Shown here piece after piece: positions 36,579-46,410 of a DNA stretch of 64,000 bases (positions are counted from its first letter, which is position 1; each line of letters starts with the position of its first letter). The position numbers and the translations under genes are program-made. This stretch comes from Comamonadaceae bacterium (GTDB taxonomy: Bacteria; Pseudomonadota; Gammaproteobacteria; Burkholderiales; Burkholderiaceae_C), in contig CANKBG010000004.1 of NCBI GenBank assembly GCA_947479935.1, positions 54,776-118,775 on the forward strand. Reading direction: 5' to 3'. The notes beneath the pieces are model-generated. The model saw only the letters and a program-made list of their open reading frames with translations. It made no database searches and was not told where the DNA came from.

Positions 36579-37865
36579 TTGTTGGTTTTCTTTCGACTTT
36601 GGACTCGCCTGTGGCAAGTCAACATCTTGTGTTTTAGTTTTTCAGTGAACGCACAAACACCCTCAATTCAATTACCCCCCGTTCAACTGGCCCTCATTGA
36701 AGGAATGAGCGGGCCCTTTGCCAACACCGGTGAAGCTGTCCTTCGAAATTTGGTCTGGGCTGTGGAGCGAGTAAATGTACGAGGCGGCGTAAACACCCAA
36801 GAAGGCAAACGCCGTTTGGTGTTAAACCGCTATGACAGCAAGGGCCAAAATGAAGAAGCTTTAACTTCTTTGCGCTCCGCCATTGATTCGGGCGCTCAAT
36901 TTGTTTTGCAGGGAAATTCCTCCGCCAATGCTGCGGTATTGATGGATGCCATTCAGAAACACAATGAGCGTGAGCCGCAAAAGCGCGTTCTCTTTTTAAA
37001 CTACGCCGCTGTGGATCCTGCTCTCACACAAGAAAAGTGTAATTTTTGGCACTTTAGATTTGATGCCCACGCCGATATGCGCATGTCAGCGCTCATGCAA
37101 GTCTTGAAGCAGGATTCAAAATTGAAGTCTGTGTATTTGATTGGGCAGGATTACAGTTTTGGCCAGTCTGTATTGCGAGAAGCCAAACTGCAACTCGAAA
37201 AACTAAGGCCAGACATTCAAGTAGCAGGCGATGAGTTACACCCCATGGGAAGAGTCAAAGATTTTCTGCCGTATGCCGCCAAAATCAAAGCTTCCGGTGC
37301 CCAAGCCGTCATCACTGGCAATTGGGGGAACGACTTGACTTTCTTGGTGAAGGCCGCCAAAGAGGTTGGTTATGAAGGGAAGTTTTACACCTTCTATGGC
37401 AATGCATTGGGTGCGCCTGCTGCCATGGGAGAGGCCGGGGTTGGCAAAGTTTTAGCGGTGGCCGAATGGATGCCGAATGTGCCCGGTGCCGAGGGCGTCA
37501 AGTTTTATCAGTCATTCAAGAAGCGATTTGAAAAACCAACTGAAGATTACTTGCACTTGAGAATGCAGCTCATGGTGGAGGCCTTGGCGCAATCGATAGA
37601 AAAAGCGGGTCAGACTGAGCCACTGGCGGTAGCCTTGCAACTTGAAAACGCTGAAGTGAGCATGGCGGGGCAGCGCGGCAAGATGCGTGCAATGGATCAC
37701 CAATTTCAACAGCCAATGGTGGTGGCTATGATGGCCAAGCAAGGTGGCTCGGATGTGCCATTTGATGTGGAGGGCTCGGGTTATGGCTTCAAAGCCATTC
37801 GGCAATTCAAAGCTCAAGAGTTAGAACTTCCCTCTGTTTGCAAAATGAACCGACCTAATTTTTAA
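36579..37865 (+). CDS. Branched-chain amino-acid-type ABC solute-binding protein (orphan)
   Basis: This 428-residue exported protein has the Peripla_BP_6 (LivJ/LivK-like) fold. Residues 1-25 form a signal ending NAQT, and then come VQLALIEGMSGPFANTGEAV, VYLIGQDYSFGQSVLREAK and the later ITGNWGNDLTFLVKAAK. The ligand is unknown and may be an amino acid, amide or aromatic acid. No permease or ATPase gene lies nearby. The start is TTG at 36579, as no upstream ATG fits and the next Met is far inside the fold. It converges with the Bug-type genes across a hairpin terminator. Confidence 0.82.
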   Translation: MLVFFRLWTRLWQVNILCFSFSVNAQTPSIQLPPVQLALIEGMSGPFANTGEAVLRNLVWAVERVNVRGGVNTQEGKRRLVLNRYDSKGQNEEALTSLRSAIDSGAQFVLQGNSSANAAVLMDAIQKHNEREPQKRVLFLNYAAVDPALTQEKCNFWHFRFDAHADMRMSALMQVLKQDSKLKSVYLIGQDYSFGQSVLREAKLQLEKLRPDIQVAGDELHPMGRVKDFLPYAAKIKASGAQAVITGNWGNDLTFLVKAAKEVGYEGKFYTFYGNALGAPAAMGEAGVGKVLAVAEWMPNVPGAEGVKFYQSFKKRFEKPTEDYLHLRMQLMVEALAQSIEKAGQTEPLAVALQLENAEVSMAGQRGKMRAMDHQFQQPMVVAMMAKQGGSDVPFDVEGSGYGFKAIRQFKAQELELPSVCKMNRPNF

Positions 37866-37888
37866 TTCCTGATTGTGAAGTCAATATG

Positions 37889-37917
37889 AAAAAAGCCCAG
37901 AACCAACTGGGCTTTTT
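37889..37917. terminator. Bidirectional terminator
   Basis: AAAAAGCCCAG and CTGGGCTTTTT form an 11-bp stem around the loop AACCAA. With A and T runs on both sides it can serve both convergent genes, and it lies midway between their stops. Confidence 0.85.
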
Positions 37918-37937
37918 GGCAGACCAAGTGGACATGC

Positions 37938-38915
37938 TTAAGCTGGTTTGGCCAAGCCCAATTTCTCAATGATGACTTTTTCTTTCTGATAATTGTCACG
38001 CGCAAATTTGGCGTACTCTTCACTGTTCATGTAAATCACCGACTGGTCGAACTTTTCAAACGTGGCCAACACTTGTGGATCTTCCAAAGTTTTCTTGAAG
38101 ACGTCATGGAGTTTGCGCGTAACGGCAGGGTCCATGCCCTTGGGGCCGCCAATGCCAAACGGAGAATCAGACACAGTGTCGTAGCCCAATTCATTGAGTG
38201 TGGGCACATTGGGCCAACGCTTGGTTCGTTTGCTGCCGTAGGTGGCCAACAAGCGGCAAGTGCCTGCATCCACGTGCGGCGCCCAGCCCGTTGCGTCGCT
38301 GTGTGACATCACATGTCCTCCTAACAAAGAGGCCATGCCATCGGCGTTGCCTTTGAAGGGAATGTGTTGCAATTGAATGCCCGCTTTCATGGCGAACTCT
38401 TCCACAGCCAAGTGGGGCGTGGTGCCGTTGCCGGTGGAGCCAAACGTATATTTTCCGGGGTTGGCCTTGGCGTAATCTACCAAGTCTTTGATGGACTTGA
38501 TGGGGGAGTCAGACCGCACCACAATGCCAAATGTGTAGCCGGTTAAACAGGCGATAAAGGTAAAGTCTTGCAATGGATTGAATTGCATTTTTTGCATGTG
38601 TGGCAAACGCAAAATACCAATGGTCAGTTGGGACAGGGTGTAGCCATCGGGTTTGGCGCTCACCAATTCATTGGGGCCAAGCATGCCGCTTGCGCCAGCT
38701 TTGTTTTCAATCACCACCGACTGTCCCAAAATGCGTGTGGCACTTTCAGCCAATGAACGCATCACGCCATCGGTGGAGCCACCGGCAGGCCAAGGGCAAA
38801 TCAATTTAATGGGTTTGGAAGGGAAGTTGGCTTGCGCCATGGCAGGTAATGCGATGCTGATGGCACCGGCAACACCTGCCTGTAAGACTTCGCGGCGATT
38901 CAATTCTGAGGTCAT
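37938..38915 (-). CDS. Bug/TctC-family solute-binding protein (first)
   Basis: This is a tripartite tricarboxylate transporter-type receptor of 325 residues. The N-terminus has a twin-arginine look (NRREVLQAGVAGAIS), suggesting Tat export. Family motifs are YPxKPI-like FPSKPIKLICPWPAGGSTD, VIENKAGASGMLG and TFGSTGNGTTPHLAVEEF. It would bind a carboxylate or related small molecule, but the ligand cannot be predicted. ATG 38915 is preferred over the upstream TTG at 38927. No TctA or TctB genes are present. It is downstream of a second receptor with a short gap. Confidence 0.88.
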   Translation of the reverse strand: MTSELNRREVLQAGVAGAISIALPAMAQANFPSKPIKLICPWPAGGSTDGVMRSLAESATRILGQSVVIENKAGASGMLGPNELVSAKPDGYTLSQLTIGILRLPHMQKMQFNPLQDFTFIACLTGYTFGIVVRSDSPIKSIKDLVDYAKANPGKYTFGSTGNGTTPHLAVEEFAMKAGIQLQHIPFKGNADGMASLLGGHVMSHSDATGWAPHVDAGTCRLLATYGSKRTKRWPNVPTLNELGYDTVSDSPFGIGGPKGMDPAVTRKLHDVFKKTLEDPQVLATFEKFDQSVIYMNSEEYAKFARDNYQKEKVIIEKLGLAKPA

Positions 38916-38950
38916 TTGAAATTCCAAAATAGACAGAGAAAATTATTTGT

Positions 38951-39964
38951 TTATTCGGCTTTAGCGCCGGAATCTTTGACCACTTTGGCCCACTTCACAA
39001 TTTCATTGGCCTGGTGTTTGCCCAGTTCTTCAGATGTCGATAAAACGGGATCCAGCCCCAGTATTTTTAAGCGCTCTGCTACATCGGGCAGTTTGAAAAT
39101 TCGAACCACTTCTGCATTCAGTTTGTCAATCACTGCTTTGGGCGTGTTGGCAGGGGCAAACATGGCAAACCAAGTGGTGGCTTCAAAGCCGGGTAATGAC
39201 TCTGCAACGGTAGGCACGTCCGGTGCTGCAGGTGAGCGCTTTGCAGTGGTTTGTGCAATTGCTCGAATCTTGCCTTCTTTGGCCAAAGGCAAGGCAGAGG
39301 GCATGTTGTCAAACACCAATTGAATATTGCCCCCTAACAAGTCAGGCATGTAAAACTGACGACCTTTGTAGGGCACGTGCGTCATGCTGGTGCCCGTCAT
39401 CGACTTGAACAATTCACCTGACATGTGAACCGAGGTGCCAATGCCTGGTGAGGCAAATGACAACTTGTTGGGGTTGGCCTTCATGTAGGTTATCAACTCA
39501 CTCACTGTTTTGACAGGCAAATCATTGTTCACCACCAATAAATTAGGTGCTGAAGCGATGAGAGAAATGGGGGTGAAATTTTTCACCATGTCATAGGGCA
39601 TTTTTTCGTAAAGTGCCCCGTTGATGGAATGAGTGCCAACAGTGCCCATCACAATGGTGTAGCCGTCGCCCGCTGATTTCGCCACCACATCGCTGCCAAT
39701 GTTGCCGCCCGCGCCGGGTTTGTTGTCGATGACAACAGGTTGGCCTAATTGGGCTTTTTCGCTGAACAAGCGTGCCAAGATGTCGGGGGCACCGCCTGTA
39801 GGAAAGGTCACAACCAGACGAATGGGCTTGGTGGGATAGGCTTGGGCCATGACACTTGAACTTCCGAGGAGTCCTAGGCCTAAAGAACTCATCAAACTCA
39901 AAGTTCCGATCAGGCTGAGGCCGAAACGGCGGTTGGACTTAGCAGGGTGATTAGAAAACTGCAC
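38951..39964 (-). CDS. Bug/TctC-family solute-binding protein (second)
   Basis: This 337-residue receptor of the same family has a Sec-type signal ending SSVMAQ, then YPTKPIRLVVTFPTGGAPD, VIDNKPGAGGNIGSDVVAKS and SFASPGIGTSVHMSGELFK. The start is GTG at 39964 with AAAGGAG eight bases upstream. It differs clearly from its neighbour, so the pair is not a recent duplication. Such expanded, orphan receptors are characteristic of Burkholderiales, and permeases are usually encoded elsewhere. Confidence 0.88.
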   Translation of the reverse strand: MQFSNHPAKSNRRFGLSLIGTLSLMSSLGLGLLGSSSVMAQAYPTKPIRLVVTFPTGGAPDILARLFSEKAQLGQPVVIDNKPGAGGNIGSDVVAKSAGDGYTIVMGTVGTHSINGALYEKMPYDMVKNFTPISLIASAPNLLVVNNDLPVKTVSELITYMKANPNKLSFASPGIGTSVHMSGELFKSMTGTSMTHVPYKGRQFYMPDLLGGNIQLVFDNMPSALPLAKEGKIRAIAQTTAKRSPAAPDVPTVAESLPGFEATTWFAMFAPANTPKAVIDKLNAEVVRIFKLPDVAERLKILGLDPVLSTSEELGKHQANEIVKWAKVVKDSGAKAE

Positions 39965-40066
39965 AGTAAGGCTCCTTTAGGGTTCTGTCGTCCCATACTT
40001 TAGAGGGCAGGCAAGGACCGAGGTAGGGTGAAAACCCCTGAAAAATGATTTATCTGGTGCAAGGCG

Positions 40067-40486
40067 TCAGTCTGGATCGACCGATGCACTCCATCTGTCA
40101 TTCCAGCCCACCTGCTTGGCTTTTTCCAAATCACGGCGATTTCTTTTGGTGGGGCGGCCCTGTTCAATGCTCAAGGCTGGTTCTCTGGCCAGGCGCCGTT
40201 GAACGCTGATTTTTTCTCTAAGTTGAAGGCTGTCAGTGGTTTCCTCGTACAAAGCTTGTGCGGTTGGTGCAGGGCCGCGTTGATCGCTGATACCTAAAAC
40301 CTTGACGGTTCGGGTGATGTCGCCTTGTCTTGCACTGACGGTGTCACCTACTTTGACTTCCCTGGAGGCTTTGACAGTCTGCTCGTTGATCGCAACACGT
40401 CCTTTGCCGACTTCGTCGGTGGCCAAGGACCGGGTTTTGTAAAACCGGGCAGCCCAAAGCCATTTATCAATTCTGATTTTGTCCAT
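40067..40486 (-). CDS. hslR: Heat shock protein Hsp15 (S4 domain)
   Basis: Hsp15 is a small S4-domain RNA-binding protein that rescues stalled 50S subunits with nascent chains. The 139 residues begin MDKIRIDKWLWAARFYKTRS, the S4 signature, followed by VGKGRVAINEQTVKASREVK and a basic C-terminal part. It stands alone, with about 100 bp to the Bug gene and 252 bp to rpsO. The heat-shock link is from E. coli; I cannot see a clear sigma-32 promoter. Confidence 0.88.
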   Translation of the reverse strand: MDKIRIDKWLWAARFYKTRSLATDEVGKGRVAINEQTVKASREVKVGDTVSARQGDITRTVKVLGISDQRGPAPTAQALYEETTDSLQLREKISVQRRLAREPALSIEQGRPTKRNRRDLEKAKQVGWNDRWSASVDPD

Positions 40487-40588
40487 AGAGGGCTTATTTT
40501 GGGGTGATTTTCAAACTTTCAGAACGGATGGACACTGTTTTTTTAACCAGTGGGCGGTCAAAGGGTTCCTAAGGGCCGAGCCTATGGT

Positions 40589-40594
40589 TATAAT
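40589..40594 (+). promoter_or_regulatory. Probable -10 box for rpsO
   Basis: TATAAT is a perfect -10 hexamer, preceded at 17 bp by the weak -35 TTCCTA (40566-40571). Transcription near 40601 would give an rpsO leader of about 140 nt, long enough for a structured region of the kind used for S15 autoregulation. The rest of 40487-40738 shows no gene. Confidence 0.5.
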
Positions 40595-40738
40595 TCCGAG
40601 GCTTTGCTAAGCGGGAGACCGCCGCATAAGATCGCACGCAGCAGTTGATTCCAAACCGCTTGCGCAAGTTATAAAACATCGTGGAAATTTTCAAAGTGGC
40701 ATTGCCATTTTGACGATTTAACGAAATAAAGGAAAAAC

Positions 40739-41005
40739 ATGATTGCATCCTCTATCAAGGCTGAGGTCGTCAAGGCCAATGCTCGTGCTGCCAATGACAC
40801 GGGTAGCCCCGAAGTTCAAGTGGCATTGCTCACAGCTCGCATCAACGAGTTGACACCCCATTTCAAAACACACGCCAAAGACCATCACGGTCGCCGTGGC
40901 TTGTTGCGCATGGTAAGCCGTCGTCGTAAATTGTTGGACTATCTACGGTCCAAAGACGCTGACCGCTATGTTGCTCTGATCGCCAAACTTGGCCTGCGCA
41001 AATAA
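40739..41005 (+). CDS. rpsO: 30S ribosomal protein S15
   Basis: The 88-residue product shows the S15 helical pattern: [42 protein letters not shown] and the ending [10 protein letters not shown]15 organises the central domain of 16S rRNA. The ribosome site AAAGGAA lies before the ATG. A terminator follows, and pnp is next, an arrangement conserved across proteobacteria. Translational self-repression through the leader is known in E. coli; the long leader fits but is not shown. Confidence 0.97.
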   Translation: MIASSIKAEVVKANARAANDTGSPEVQVALLTARINELTPHFKTHAKDHHGRRGLLRMVSRRRKLLDYLRSKDADRYVALIAKLGLRK

Positions 41006-41023
41006 GCGTATCGAAAGATGACA

Positions 41024-41056
41024 AGCGCCTGAGTTAGCTCGCTAGCTCAGGCGTTT
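41024..41056 (+). terminator. Terminator after rpsO
   Basis: CGCCTGAG and CTCAGGCG pair, with inner TAGC/GCTA pairing, followed by TTTTC. Partial readthrough into pnp is usual for this gene pair. Confidence 0.8.
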
Positions 41057-41229
41057 TCTACTTTAAGTTTTCTTAAAAGACGTTTTCAGACCGAACCCGC
41101 GCTGTGTCATTCCATCAATCATTTGTGTTTCAACACAGATCATTCATGGAATGGCATCGAGTTCAGACTGCAAATATCTAGGCTTTTCAGTGCAGCCGTT
41201 TGCACTGTGATTTTCTGGAGTTATCAAAC

Positions 41230-43347
41230 ATGTCCATTTTCAACAAAGTGACAAAAACTTTCCAATGGGGCCAACACAAGGTCATTATGGAAACTGGCGA
41301 AATTGCACGCCAAGCTTCCGGCGCTGTGCTGGTGAACATTGAAGACACCGTGGTGTTGGCCACCGTGGTCGCTTCTAAAATTTCCAAAGCGGGTCAAGAC
41401 TTTTTTCCCTTAACCGTGGACTACATTGAGAAAGCATATGCCGCGGGCAAGATCCCTGGCAGCTTCTTCAAACGCGAAGCCAAGCCCAGCGAATTGGAAA
41501 CACTCACCAGTCGCCTCATTGACCGTCCTATCCGCCCTCTGTTCCCAGAAGGTTTTTACAACGATGTTCACGTTGTAGTCCACACCGTTTCTTTGAACCC
41601 TGAAGTTGATGCCGACATCGCTGCCCTCATTGCCGTCAGCGCTGCATTGTCTATTTCAGGCGTGCCTTTCAATGGCCCCATCGGCGCAGCGCGCGTGGGT
41701 TATGTCAATGGCGAATACGTGTTGAATCCAGGTCAAACGCAGCGCAAAGACAGTCAGATGGACCTGATTGTGGCTGGAACCGAAGCCGCTGTTCTGATGG
41801 TGGAATCTGAAGCTCAGCAGTTGTCTGAAGAGATCATGTTGGGTGCTGTGGTGTTTGGTCATGAGCAGGGCAACATTGCCATCAACGCCATTCACGAATT
41901 GGTGCGTGATGCCGGCAAGCCCGCTTGGGATTGGACTGCGCCCGCCAAGGACGAAGCCTTGATTGCCAAGGTCAATGCACATGCAGAAGAAAAACTGCGC
42001 GCTGCTTATCAAATTCGCAACAAACAAAACCGCACACACGCTTGCCGCGAAACTTACGCCGCCACCATGGCTGCTTTGAAGGCTGAAGGCGTCGAGTTTG
42101 ACAGCGTCAAAGTTGAAGGCATGTTGTTTGACATCGAAGCCAACATTGTTCGCAGCCAAATTTTGGCGGGTGAGCCACGCATCGACGGCCGCGACACACG
42201 CACTGTGCGCCCCATCGAAATTCGCAATTCCGTGTTGCCACGCACTCACGGTTCATGCTTGTTCACACGGGGTGAAACTCAAGCCTTGGTGATTGCCACT
42301 TTGGGTACAGAACGCGATGCACAGCGCATTGACGCTTTGGCCGGTGAATACGAAGACCGTTTCATGCTGCACTACAACATGCCTCCCTTTGCCACTGGCG
42401 AAGTGGGCCGCATGGGCTCTACAAAGCGTCGTGAAATTGGTCACGGCCGTTTGGCCAAGCGTGCCTTGGCCGCTGTGTTGCCTACCAAAGAAGAGTTTCC
42501 GTACACCATGCGTGTGGTGTCTGAAATTACAGAATCCAATGGTTCTTCTTCCATGGCATCTGTGTGCGGTGGCTGCTTGTCCTTGATGGACGCTGGCGTG
42601 CCCATGAAAGCTCACGTGGCCGGTATTGCCATGGGCCTCATCAAAGATGCCAACCGCTTTGCTGTCTTGACCGACATCTTGGGCGACGAAGATCATTTGG
42701 GTGACATGGACTTTAAAGTGGCCGGTACCACCAACGGTGTGACAGCTTTGCAGATGGACATCAAAATCCAAGGCATTACCAAAGAGATCATGCAAGTGGC
42801 ATTGGCACAAGCCAAAGAAGCACGCATGCACATCTTGGGCAAAATGCAAGATGCCATGAGCGAAGCCAAAACAGAAGTTTCTAACTTCGCACCTAAGCTC
42901 TTCACCATGAAGATCAATCCCGAGAAGATTCGTGACGTGATCGGTAAAGGCGGCGCTACCATCCGTGCACTCACTGAAGAAACCGGCACGCAAATTAACA
43001 TCAACGAAGACGGCACAATTACCATTGCGGCCACTGACGGTGCCAAGGCTGATGAAGCCAAGCGCCGCATTGAGCAGATCACCGCTGAAGTTGAAATTGG
43101 CAAAGTGTACGAAGGCCCCGTCACCAAGATTTTGGACTTCGGTGCATTGATCAATTTATTGCCAGGCAAAGATGGCTTGTTGCACATCAGCCAAATTGCA
43201 CACGAGCGCGTCGAAAAAGTGTCTGACTATTTGCAAGAAGGTCAGATTGTGAAAGTCAAAGTGCTCGAGACTGACGAAAAAGGTCGCGTGAAATTGTCGA
43301 TGAAAGCCTTGATCGAGCGTCCTGCCGCACCTTCACACTCTGAGTAA
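41230..43347 (+). CDS. pnp: Polyribonucleotide nucleotidyltransferase (PNPase)
   Basis: PNPase degrades RNA 3'-5' by phosphorolysis and is part of the RNA degradosome. The ATG at 41230 ([15 protein letters not shown]) follows a GGAG ribosome site, giving 705 residues; the longer frame from TTG is unlikely. Two RNase PH-like domains are followed by a KH domain ([19 protein letters not shown]) and an S1 domain ([20 protein letters not shown]). The motif [20 protein letters not shown] marks the active second PH domain. The 170-bp region before the gene holds the rpsO terminator and a leader that could be an RNase III autoregulation site, which was not resolved. Confidence 0.97.
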   Translation: MSIFNKVTKTFQWGQHKVIMETGEIARQASGAVLVNIEDTVVLATVVASKISKAGQDFFPLTVDYIEKAYAAGKIPGSFFKREAKPSELETLTSRLIDRPIRPLFPEGFYNDVHVVVHTVSLNPEVDADIAALIAVSAALSISGVPFNGPIGAARVGYVNGEYVLNPGQTQRKDSQMDLIVAGTEAAVLMVESEAQQLSEEIMLGAVVFGHEQGNIAINAIHELVRDAGKPAWDWTAPAKDEALIAKVNAHAEEKLRAAYQIRNKQNRTHACRETYAATMAALKAEGVEFDSVKVEGMLFDIEANIVRSQILAGEPRIDGRDTRTVRPIEIRNSVLPRTHGSCLFTRGETQALVIATLGTERDAQRIDALAGEYEDRFMLHYNMPPFATGEVGRMGSTKRREIGHGRLAKRALAAVLPTKEEFPYTMRVVSEITESNGSSSMASVCGGCLSLMDAGVPMKAHVAGIAMGLIKDANRFAVLTDILGDEDHLGDMDFKVAGTTNGVTALQMDIKIQGITKEIMQVALAQAKEARMHILGKMQDAMSEAKTEVSNFAPKLFTMKINPEKIRDVIGKGGATIRALTEETGTQININEDGTITIAATDGAKADEAKRRIEQITAEVEIGKVYEGPVTKILDFGALINLLPGKDGLLHISQIAHERVEKVSDYLQEGQIVKVKVLETDEKGRVKLSMKALIERPAAPSHSE

Positions 43348-43377
43348 TTGTTGAACAGGGCTTTGGGAAATTTAATC

Positions 43378-44139
43378 ATGTCTAAAAAGCTCATTGCGGG
43401 TAACTGGAAGATGAATGGCAGCTTGGCTGCCAACGCTTCTTTGTTGCAAGCGGTGTTGGACGGCAGCAAAGGCATGAATTGCCAAGCTGCAGTCTGTGTG
43501 CCTGCGATCTATTTGTCGCAAGTGCATACTTTGCTGGCGGGTCAATCTCTCATCGCCCTGGGTTCTCAAGACGTGTCTGCACACGAGGTGGGGGCCTTTA
43601 CAGGCGAAATTTCTGCAGGCATGTTGAAAGATTTTACGGTGCGCTATGCCATCGTGGGTCATTCAGAGCGGCGCCAATACCATTTGGAGTCTGATGCCAC
43701 AGTGGCCCTCAAGGCGCAGCGCGCTTTGTCGGCCGGCATCACCCCCATTGTGTGTGTGGGCGAAACTTTGGCCGATCGAGAGGCTGGCAAAACCGAAGAA
43801 GTGGTGAAGCGTCAATTGGCGGCTGTCATTCACGCCAACGGACATTGCATCAGTGAAATTGTGGTGGCGTATGAGCCCGTGTGGGCCATTGGCACTGGGC
43901 GCACAGCGTCGCCTGAGCAAGCCCAAGAAGTTCACGCAGTTTTGCGTGCGCAACTGAAGGCTGCAACTTCGCACTCAGACCGTGTTTCTATTTTGTATGG
44001 TGGCAGCATGAACGCTGCCAATGCAGCGCAGTTATTGGCGCAACCCGATATTGATGGTGGCTTGATTGGCGGGGCAGCCCTCAAGGCACCAGACTTTTTG
44101 GCCATCATGGCCGCTGGATCTCAAGTTGCTTCGGTGTAG
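43378..44139 (+). CDS. tpiA: Triosephosphate isomerase
   Basis: TpiA interconverts dihydroxyacetone phosphate and glyceraldehyde 3-phosphate. The start at 43378 gives [14 protein letters not shown] with catalytic Lys11; the catalytic His is in IVGHSERR and Glu in [11 protein letters not shown], and the phosphate loop is in LYGGSMNA. The product has 253 residues. The gene is 30 nt after pnp and is followed by secG, the pnp-tpiA-secG order seen in many betaproteobacteria. Confidence 0.97.
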   Translation: MSKKLIAGNWKMNGSLAANASLLQAVLDGSKGMNCQAAVCVPAIYLSQVHTLLAGQSLIALGSQDVSAHEVGAFTGEISAGMLKDFTVRYAIVGHSERRQYHLESDATVALKAQRALSAGITPIVCVGETLADREAGKTEEVVKRQLAAVIHANGHCISEIVVAYEPVWAIGTGRTASPEQAQEVHAVLRAQLKAATSHSDRVSILYGGSMNAANAAQLLAQPDIDGGLIGGAALKAPDFLAIMAAGSQVASV

Positions 44140-44180
44140 CTTGAACCGTAGACAGATGATATTTTGATTTGGAGCGAAGC

Positions 44181-44576
44181 ATGAATGCAATGGTCACCGT
44201 AATTTTGGCTGTACAGATGTTGTCGGCACTGGCGATGATTGGTTTGATTTTGGTTCAGCACGGAAAAGGTGCTGACATGGGTGCCGCATTTGGCAGTGGT
44301 AGTTCGGGCAGTTTGTTTGGCGCCTCAGGCGGGGCCAACTTTTTGTCGCGCACCACAGCTGTGCTGGCGGCCGTATTTTTTGTGAGTACCTTGATGTTGG
44401 CTTACTTTGGCAACCTGCGGCCTGCCGCCACTGGTAGTGTTTTGGAGGGTGCGGCACTGGTCTCGCCTGCTTCGATGCCTGCGCCGGTCGATAACAGCGC
44501 TGCTTCGCAAATTCCGGGTAATTCACCTGCCTCGCCTGCACCCTCTGGTGTGCCAGCGCCTGCAAGTTCAAAGTAA
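44181..44576 (+). CDS. secG: Preprotein translocase subunit SecG
   Basis: SecG is the small accessory subunit of SecYEG. Two membrane segments are present (VILAVQMLSALAMIGLILVQ and AVLAAVFFVSTLMLAYFG) with the conserved GKGADMGAAFGSGSSGSLFG between them. About 50 residues rich in Pro, Ala and Ser follow the second helix and look extra relative to E. coli SecG. ATG 44181 has a GGAG ribosome site; an upstream TTG is less likely. tRNA-Leu and nuoA follow. Confidence 0.93.
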   Translation: MNAMVTVILAVQMLSALAMIGLILVQHGKGADMGAAFGSGSSGSLFGASGGANFLSRTTAVLAAVFFVSTLMLAYFGNLRPAATGSVLEGAALVSPASMPAPVDNSAASQIPGNSPASPAPSGVPAPASSK

Positions 44577-44724
44577 GAGTTCTTGCGCATCCAAACTTAT
44601 TGCCGCACATCCTAAATTTCATTGTTTTCCCTTCACGCAAGGCCTCTGTTTAAGGGTAAACTATGAGTTGTTCTGAGAGCTAAAACCCAGCCATGGGTGC
44701 CTCATGCCATCGGAGCAAATAACC

Positions 44725-44809
44725 GCCGTCGTGGTGAAATTGGTAGACACGCTATCTTGAGGGGGTAGTGGCGAAAGCTGTGCGAGTTCGAGTCTCGCCG
44801 ACGGCACCA
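44725..44809 (+). tRNA. tRNA-Leu (anticodon GAG)
   Basis: The 7-bp acceptor GCCGTCG/CGACGGC, the anticodon stem CTATC/GGTAG with loop TTGAGGG (anticodon 44759-44761), a class II variable arm, and the T arm GCGAG-TTCGAGT-CTCGC are all present. The discriminator A and CCA are encoded. It reads CUC/CUU leucine codons. It sits between secG and nuoA, a conserved betaproteobacterial location. Confidence 0.97.
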
Positions 44810-44864
44810 ACACAGAGAGTCGCTGGGTGTAATCACTCAGCGTTTCAAAGGTGAGTAGAAGTCC

Positions 44865-45227
44865 ATGACCAACCTTGACCAGTACCTTCCTATCTTGTTG
44901 TTTATCTTGGTAGGTGTTGCCATCGGCATCATCCCTCAGGTCTTGGGCTATATCCTCGGTCCCAATCGACCAGACGCGGCAAAAAACTCCCCTTATGAAT
45001 GCGGCTTCGAAGCCTTCGAAGATGCCCGTATGAAATTTGACGTTCGTTACTACTTGGTAGCGATCTTGTTCATTTTGTTCGACCTCGAAATTGCATTCCT
45101 ATTCCCTTGGGCTGTGGCGCTCAAGGAAGTGGGCCTGGCGGGTTTCGTGGCTGTTGTTATTTTCCTCTCCATTCTGGTTGTGGGCTTTGTCTATGAGTGG
45201 AAAAAAGGGGCCCTAGATTGGGAATGA
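44865..45227 (+). CDS. nuoA: NADH-quinone oxidoreductase subunit A
   Basis: NuoA is a three-helix membrane subunit of complex I. The 120 residues contain the conserved loop [20 protein letters not shown], whose Cys region lies near the quinone cavity, and [13 protein letters not shown] in the second helix. It opens a complete nuoA-N operon running to 59324 without an internal unrelated gene. The promoter is not clear; transcripts may pass through the tRNA. Confidence 0.97.
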   Translation: MTNLDQYLPILLFILVGVAIGIIPQVLGYILGPNRPDAAKNSPYECGFEAFEDARMKFDVRYYLVAILFILFDLEIAFLFPWAVALKEVGLAGFVAVVIFLSILVVGFVYEWKKGALDWE

Positions 45228-45288
45228 TCTTACAAAGATCACAGATCAAAAATCGATTGACCGTTGAGCTTCAACAAGGAACTAAACA

Positions 45289-45768
45289 ATGATTGAAGGC
45301 GTGATGAAAGAGGGCTTCATCACCACGAGTTACGACTCTGTGGTGAACTGGGCCAAAACAGGCTCTTTGTGGCCCATGACTTTTGGCTTGGCTTGCTGCG
45401 CGGTAGAAATGATGCATGCCGCCACAGCCCGCTACGATCTTGCTCGTTTTGGCGCTGAAGTTTTTCGTGCCAGTCCTCGTCAAAGTGATTTGATGATTGT
45501 GGCCGGTACCTTAACCAACAAAATGGCACCTGCACTGCGCAAGGTTTACGACCAAATGTCTGAGCCCCGATGGGTCATCTCCATGGGCTCATGTGCCAAT
45601 GGCGGTGGCTACTACCACTACAGCTACTCTGTGGTTCGGGGTTGCGACCGCGTGGTCCCCGTTGATGTGTATGTGCCTGGCTGTCCGCCCACGGCTGAAG
45701 CACTCATTTACGGCATCATTCAGCTGCAGCAAAAAATCCGTCGCACACATACCATCGCGCGGGTTTGA
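45289..45768 (+). CDS. nuoB: NADH-quinone oxidoreductase subunit B
   Basis: NuoB carries the N2 [4Fe-4S] cluster that passes electrons to quinone. The cluster Cys residues are in [10 protein letters not shown], in [20 protein letters not shown] and in [10 protein letters not shown]. The 159-residue length is usual. It is encoded 61 nt after nuoA and 10 nt before nuoC. Confidence 0.97.
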   Translation: MIEGVMKEGFITTSYDSVVNWAKTGSLWPMTFGLACCAVEMMHAATARYDLARFGAEVFRASPRQSDLMIVAGTLTNKMAPALRKVYDQMSEPRWVISMGSCANGGGYYHYSYSVVRGCDRVVPVDVYVPGCPPTAEALIYGIIQLQQKIRRTHTIARV

Positions 45769-45778
45769 AAGAATCAAT

Positions 45779-46384
45779 ATGACTTTTTCAATCCACCCCG
45801 AACAACTGCAACAAAACCTCATTCAGGTTTTGGGGGATCAAGTTTCATCCATTGAAGTGGCCCTGAAAGAAGTCACCATCAAGGTGTCTGCCGCCAATTA
45901 CCTCAGTGTGATGCAAACCCTTCGCGATGCACCTGCTTGTAAATTTGAACAGCTCATCGACCTCTGTGGCATGGATTACTCCACTTACCGCGATGTGGGC
46001 GCAGAGGGTCCACGCTTTGGCGTGGTGGTTCATTTGTTGTCCATCAGCCTGAACCAGCGCGTTCGAATCATGGTGCGTTGCCCCGAAGATGATCTTCCCT
46101 TGGTCGATTCCGTCATGGAGATCTGGAATTCGGCCAACTGGTATGAACGAGAAGCTTTTGATCTGTATGGCATCGTATTTGAAGGTCACCCCGATTTGCG
46201 CCGCATCCTGACAGACTATGGGTTTATTGGTCACCCGTTCCGCAAAGACTTTCCCATCACGGGCCATGTCGAAATGCGTTACGACGCCGAGCGTGCCCGC
46301 GTGATTTATGAACCTGTCTCTATCGAGCCGCGTGAAATTACCCCCCGTATCGTTCGCGAAGAGAAGTACGGAGGACTGCACTGA
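45779..46384 (+). CDS. nuoC: NADH-quinone oxidoreductase subunit C
   Basis: NuoC is the 30-kDa peripheral subunit that packs against NuoD. The product has 201 residues from [13 protein letters not shown], with the signature [27 protein letters not shown] in part and [19 protein letters not shown] at the end. NuoC and NuoD are separate here, as in betaproteobacteria and unlike the fused E. coli NuoCD. The frame upstream of the chosen ATG overlaps nuoB and is not used. Confidence 0.96.
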   Translation: MTFSIHPEQLQQNLIQVLGDQVSSIEVALKEVTIKVSAANYLSVMQTLRDAPACKFEQLIDLCGMDYSTYRDVGAEGPRFGVVVHLLSISLNQRVRIMVRCPEDDLPLVDSVMEIWNSANWYEREAFDLYGIVFEGHPDLRRILTDYGFIGHPFRKDFPITGHVEMRYDAERARVIYEPVSIEPREITPRIVREEKYGGLH

Positions 46385-46410
46385 GCGCTTGGGCGTTCGA
46401 GTGAATCAAA

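Noticed and set aside
42253..42993. 246-codon open frame opposite pnp
   Set aside because: It is antisense to a conserved PNPase region, and its His/Cys-rich composition is typical of a shadow frame.
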